From: a virus
Strand: one strand, 5' to 3'
DNA: 51,180 nt
IMG/VR virus record: IMGVR_UViG_3300030294_000053
Coordinates: 1-51,180 of that record
In this document: positions 49,358-51,180 of the stretch, one piece after another
Layout of the letters: the number at the start of each line of letters is the position of its first letter
Numbering within the stretch: position 1 is the first letter of the stretch
Notes under the pieces: model-generated
The model's input: the letters and a program-made list of their open reading frames with translations, nothing else
Databases searched by the model: none
What the model was told of the DNA's origin: nothing
Program-made: the position numbers and the translations under genes

Positions 49358-49581
49358 TGAATAGAGATGATATACTTAACTATATAAATAGTAACAATCA
49401 GGTGTTATTAATACACCATTATTGCATGGATATGGGTAAAACTCCTAGTGCTATACACTTATTTATACAGTGCTTATTATTAAAACAAACACTAATGGAG
49501 TACTGCTATATCTATGCAAAGAGCTACTATATAAAGAAGTATAATATCCTCTATAACAAACAACTTTTAAAATTTATTTAA
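49357..49581 (+). CDS. Small protein, unknown
   Basis: 74 residues (MNRDDILNYINSNNQVLLIHHYCMDMGKTPS...), basic and Tyr-rich at the end. Its start overlaps the stop of the Sak4-like gene by one base. It is a member of the replication operon. No recognised family. Confidence 0.5.
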   Translation: MNRDDILNYINSNNQVLLIHHYCMDMGKTPSAIHLFIQCLLLKQTLMEYCYIYAKSYYIKKYNILYNKQLLKFI

Positions 49582-49583
49582 TT

Positions 49584-49997
49584 ATGTCTTTAACAAGAAA
49601 TCAAATTGCAATTTGCAAAAGATCTTACAAAAATGTAGCAACTCTTATTAAAAATAGAGATAAACTTAACAAGTTAATTACTACAAAACAAACAGAATTG
49701 GAGAATACACTTTCAGAAATTGAAGGTTTCGAGGCTCCTATTAAAACAATGACTGGTGGTTATACCTCAGAAGAAGTATTGAATGGTACTTATGATGCTG
49801 CACAAGAGAAAGCTGCTATTGAAGAGGGTGCAACTGTAGGTCAAATTGACGCATCTAATGATGCCCCAGTAGTTAATAATACAGAAGATACTGTAGATAC
49901 TACTAAGGATCCTACTAAAACAGAGGATACTAAAGCAGATCCTGTTGAAGAGGATAATTCTGCTAAAGAGACCTCTTGGGTTAATGCAGGTAACTAA
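49584..49997 (+). CDS. Small acidic protein between recombination genes
   Basis: 137 residues. An N-terminal helix with RNQIAICKRSYKNVATLIKNRDKLNKLITTK (basic) is followed by a strongly acidic, Thr/Asp/Glu-rich tail (NNTEDTVDTTKDPTKTEDTK). Such an acidic tail often binds single-strand DNA-binding proteins or regulates them. It lies between the Sak4-like gene and the ssDNA-binding candidate. Function is inferred from location. Confidence 0.5.
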   Translation: MSLTRNQIAICKRSYKNVATLIKNRDKLNKLITTKQTELENTLSEIEGFEAPIKTMTGGYTSEEVLNGTYDAAQEKAAIEEGATVGQIDASNDAPVVNNTEDTVDTTKDPTKTEDTKADPVEEDNSAKETSWVNAGN

Positions 49998-50043
49998 TAA
50001 TAGTACAGAGTAATCAATATTAATATAATAAAAATTTATAATT

Positions 50044-50919
50044 ATGACAATTAAAGTAGGTAGTAAATCAGAAGAAATTATCATTAAGAAATATGAAGGT
50101 ATTGCAGCTATGAAAGTAGTAGCAGTTAATCCTACAAGTGTAGAACTTGCTAAACTATTTAATAGGGCAGAGTCTGAGAATCCTCCTATTTATACAGGAC
50201 TTAATGATAAACAGGAGAAACAAGTATATATCAAATTCTGGTGTAAAACTGATGTAAGTTCTCAAACAAATAACGGTATTGAGCTAATTACTCCTGTAAG
50301 TTTTAGTCTGACAGAGGTATTTAATACTTCCAATGATGGTACTAAAGTGCAGGTTATTGACAAATATGGTAGAACTGCTTGGGTAACCAAGGAGCAATTC
50401 CAGAATAAAGAAGTACCTGTTTATTCTAATGGTCCAGCTAACATAGATAAAGACTATGTAGCATGTTACAAGGGTCAGGAACAACTTACTCAGTTTATAA
50501 TTAAATGGGGTAATGTACCTTCTGTACAAAAGTATGATAGTAATACTAAAGTATGGTCATTGGTAGAAAATCCTGAAGACTCTGAGGCTACTTTGGATAT
50601 GAAGAAACTATTTGCAGAGGATTTTAGTGAGTTGAAAGACTTACAAAAACTTCTTGCTGAATATTCATTCAAAGCTGCAATTGGAGTAAGAACTGCTGAC
50701 AATGGTAATTTATACCAGAGCTGCTATAATAACTTCTTCTTAAAAAACTCAGCTACTAATTATAAGAAGTTGACAGATGAAATTGCAGCTTCACAAAATG
50801 GTGGAGGTTATCCAAATACTGTATTTTCTACAGAGCCTCTTCACGAGTATGTAGCAGCTACAAGTTTTGATACTCCTGCACAGGGAACTGAAAATAAGTG
50901 GGCAAACTTTAATAAATAA
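50044..50919 (+). CDS. Probable single-stranded DNA-binding protein
   Basis: 291 residues. A beta-rich core (KVVAVNPTSVELAKLF, YIKFWCKTDVSS, SFSLTEVFNTS and VQVIDKYGRTAWVTK) looks like an OB-type fold of a phage ssDNA-binding protein. It is followed by DEIAASQNGGGYPNTVFSTEPLHEY and a Gly/Asn-rich tail (TPAQGTENKWANFNK). Its position next to Sak4 and primase fits, but the OB fold is not proven. It is preceded by a 46-base gap. Confidence 0.55.
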   Translation: MTIKVGSKSEEIIIKKYEGIAAMKVVAVNPTSVELAKLFNRAESENPPIYTGLNDKQEKQVYIKFWCKTDVSSQTNNGIELITPVSFSLTEVFNTSNDGTKVQVIDKYGRTAWVTKEQFQNKEVPVYSNGPANIDKDYVACYKGQEQLTQFIIKWGNVPSVQKYDSNTKVWSLVENPEDSEATLDMKKLFAEDFSELKDLQKLLAEYSFKAAIGVRTADNGNLYQSCYNNFFLKNSATNYKKLTDEIAASQNGGGYPNTVFSTEPLHEYVAATSFDTPAQGTENKWANFNK

Positions 50920-50929
50920 GCATTAATAT

Positions 50930-51180
50930 ATGAAGCCAGGAGAATTATTAGTAATAAAGGATCAGATACTGTCCTATATACAGGAATCTGATATAGTTTT
51001 TAACTACTTTAATATTAAGGAACTCCCTACTGTTATTACCTCACCTATAAGAAAGGATGAAAACCCTTCTTTTGGAATATTCTTAACTAGTGATAATAAA
51101 ATTAGATATAGAGATTTCAGTACAGGTGAAAAGGGTGATATATGGGATTTACTTGGAATTTATTTTGGTTTATCATACTC
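50930..51180 (+). CDS. DnaG-type primase, N-terminal 83 residues (cut by window edge)
   Basis: An open frame from the ATG at 50930 runs off the right edge. It reads MKPGELLVIKDQILSYIQESDIVFNYFNIKEL... then SPIRKDENPSFGIFLTSDNKIRYRDFSTGEKGDIWDLLGI. The RxDxxPSF segment followed by DF...GDxxDL is the pattern at the start of DnaG-type primases, and the CHC2-type zinc Cys residues are absent in this part. The Toprim domain would lie beyond the edge. It would make primers for the DnaB-type helicase upstream. It starts 10 bases after the stop of the ssDNA-binding candidate. Confidence 0.75.
   Translation, partial: MKPGELLVIKDQILSYIQESDIVFNYFNIKELPTVITSPIRKDENPSFGIFLTSDNKIRYRDFSTGEKGDIWDLLGIYFGLSY

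Noticed and set aside
1-51180. Reassignment of a stop codon (TAG to Gln or TGA to Trp), known in some crAss-like phages
   Set aside because: Long genes read through without internal stops under the standard code, and TAG (for example at 38928, 39022, 40205) and TGA (41214, 42832) end genes directly before the next start.

Overview
The window is a large, AT-rich piece of a double-stranded DNA phage of the crAss-like group (Crassvirales), almost certainly infecting a gut Bacteroidota bacterium. The evidence is the crAss set of structural proteins in the expected order (terminase, portal, head fibre, spike proteins, major capsid protein, ring proteins, IHF-like protein, muzzle, cargo). A second line is a recurring promoter of Bacteroidota type (TTG, 20 bases, TAnnTTTG). 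Translation uses the standard bacterial code: TAA dominates, and TAG and TGA are also real stops. No integrase, transposon or CRISPR array was seen.

Layout. Positions 1-33,855 form the late arm, all on the minus strand and so read from right to left. It begins with small conserved genes including a zinc ribbon, an HU/IHF-like protein and a GroES-like co-chaperonin. Next come a probable small terminase subunit, TerL, the portal, a head-fibre-like protein, a 1330-residue fibre with an SGNH hydrolase end, and a beta-helix tail protein. These are followed by two membrane-anchored coiled-coil proteins, a scaffold-like protein, the major capsid protein, connector and ring proteins, the muzzle, and cargo proteins (the last one cut by the window edge). 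Hairpin terminators and sigma-type promoters divide the arm into several transcripts. Positions 34,220-36,420 hold a second minus-strand cluster of small genes with a tRNA-Thr, a tRNA-like element lacking a D arm, and a probable structured RNA. Positions 36,420-38,140 are a gene-poor switch region with hairpins and repeats. From there to the right end, genes run on the plus strand: many small accessory genes, a 2H-phosphoesterase-like protein, a phage-encoded tmRNA, and then the replication module (lysozyme-like protein, SF2 helicase, replication protein, DnaB/RecA-like ATPase, Sak4-like ATPase, probable ssDNA-binding protein, DnaG-type primase cut by the edge).

How it fits together. The right arm would copy and recombine the genome and the left arm would build the virion. 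The RNA genes and the co-chaperonin suggest the phage brings its own tools for translation quality control and protein folding. The most noteworthy item is the tmRNA at 41,536-41,882: acceptor stem, H2 helix, the CTAAGCATGTA block and a tag frame ending in Ala-Ala-stop are all visible. The six best host-type promoters are all on the minus strand. Plus-strand genes have only weak matches, which would fit early transcription by a virion-packaged RNA polymerase as known for crAss-like phages. That polymerase would be encoded left of this window and is not seen here.
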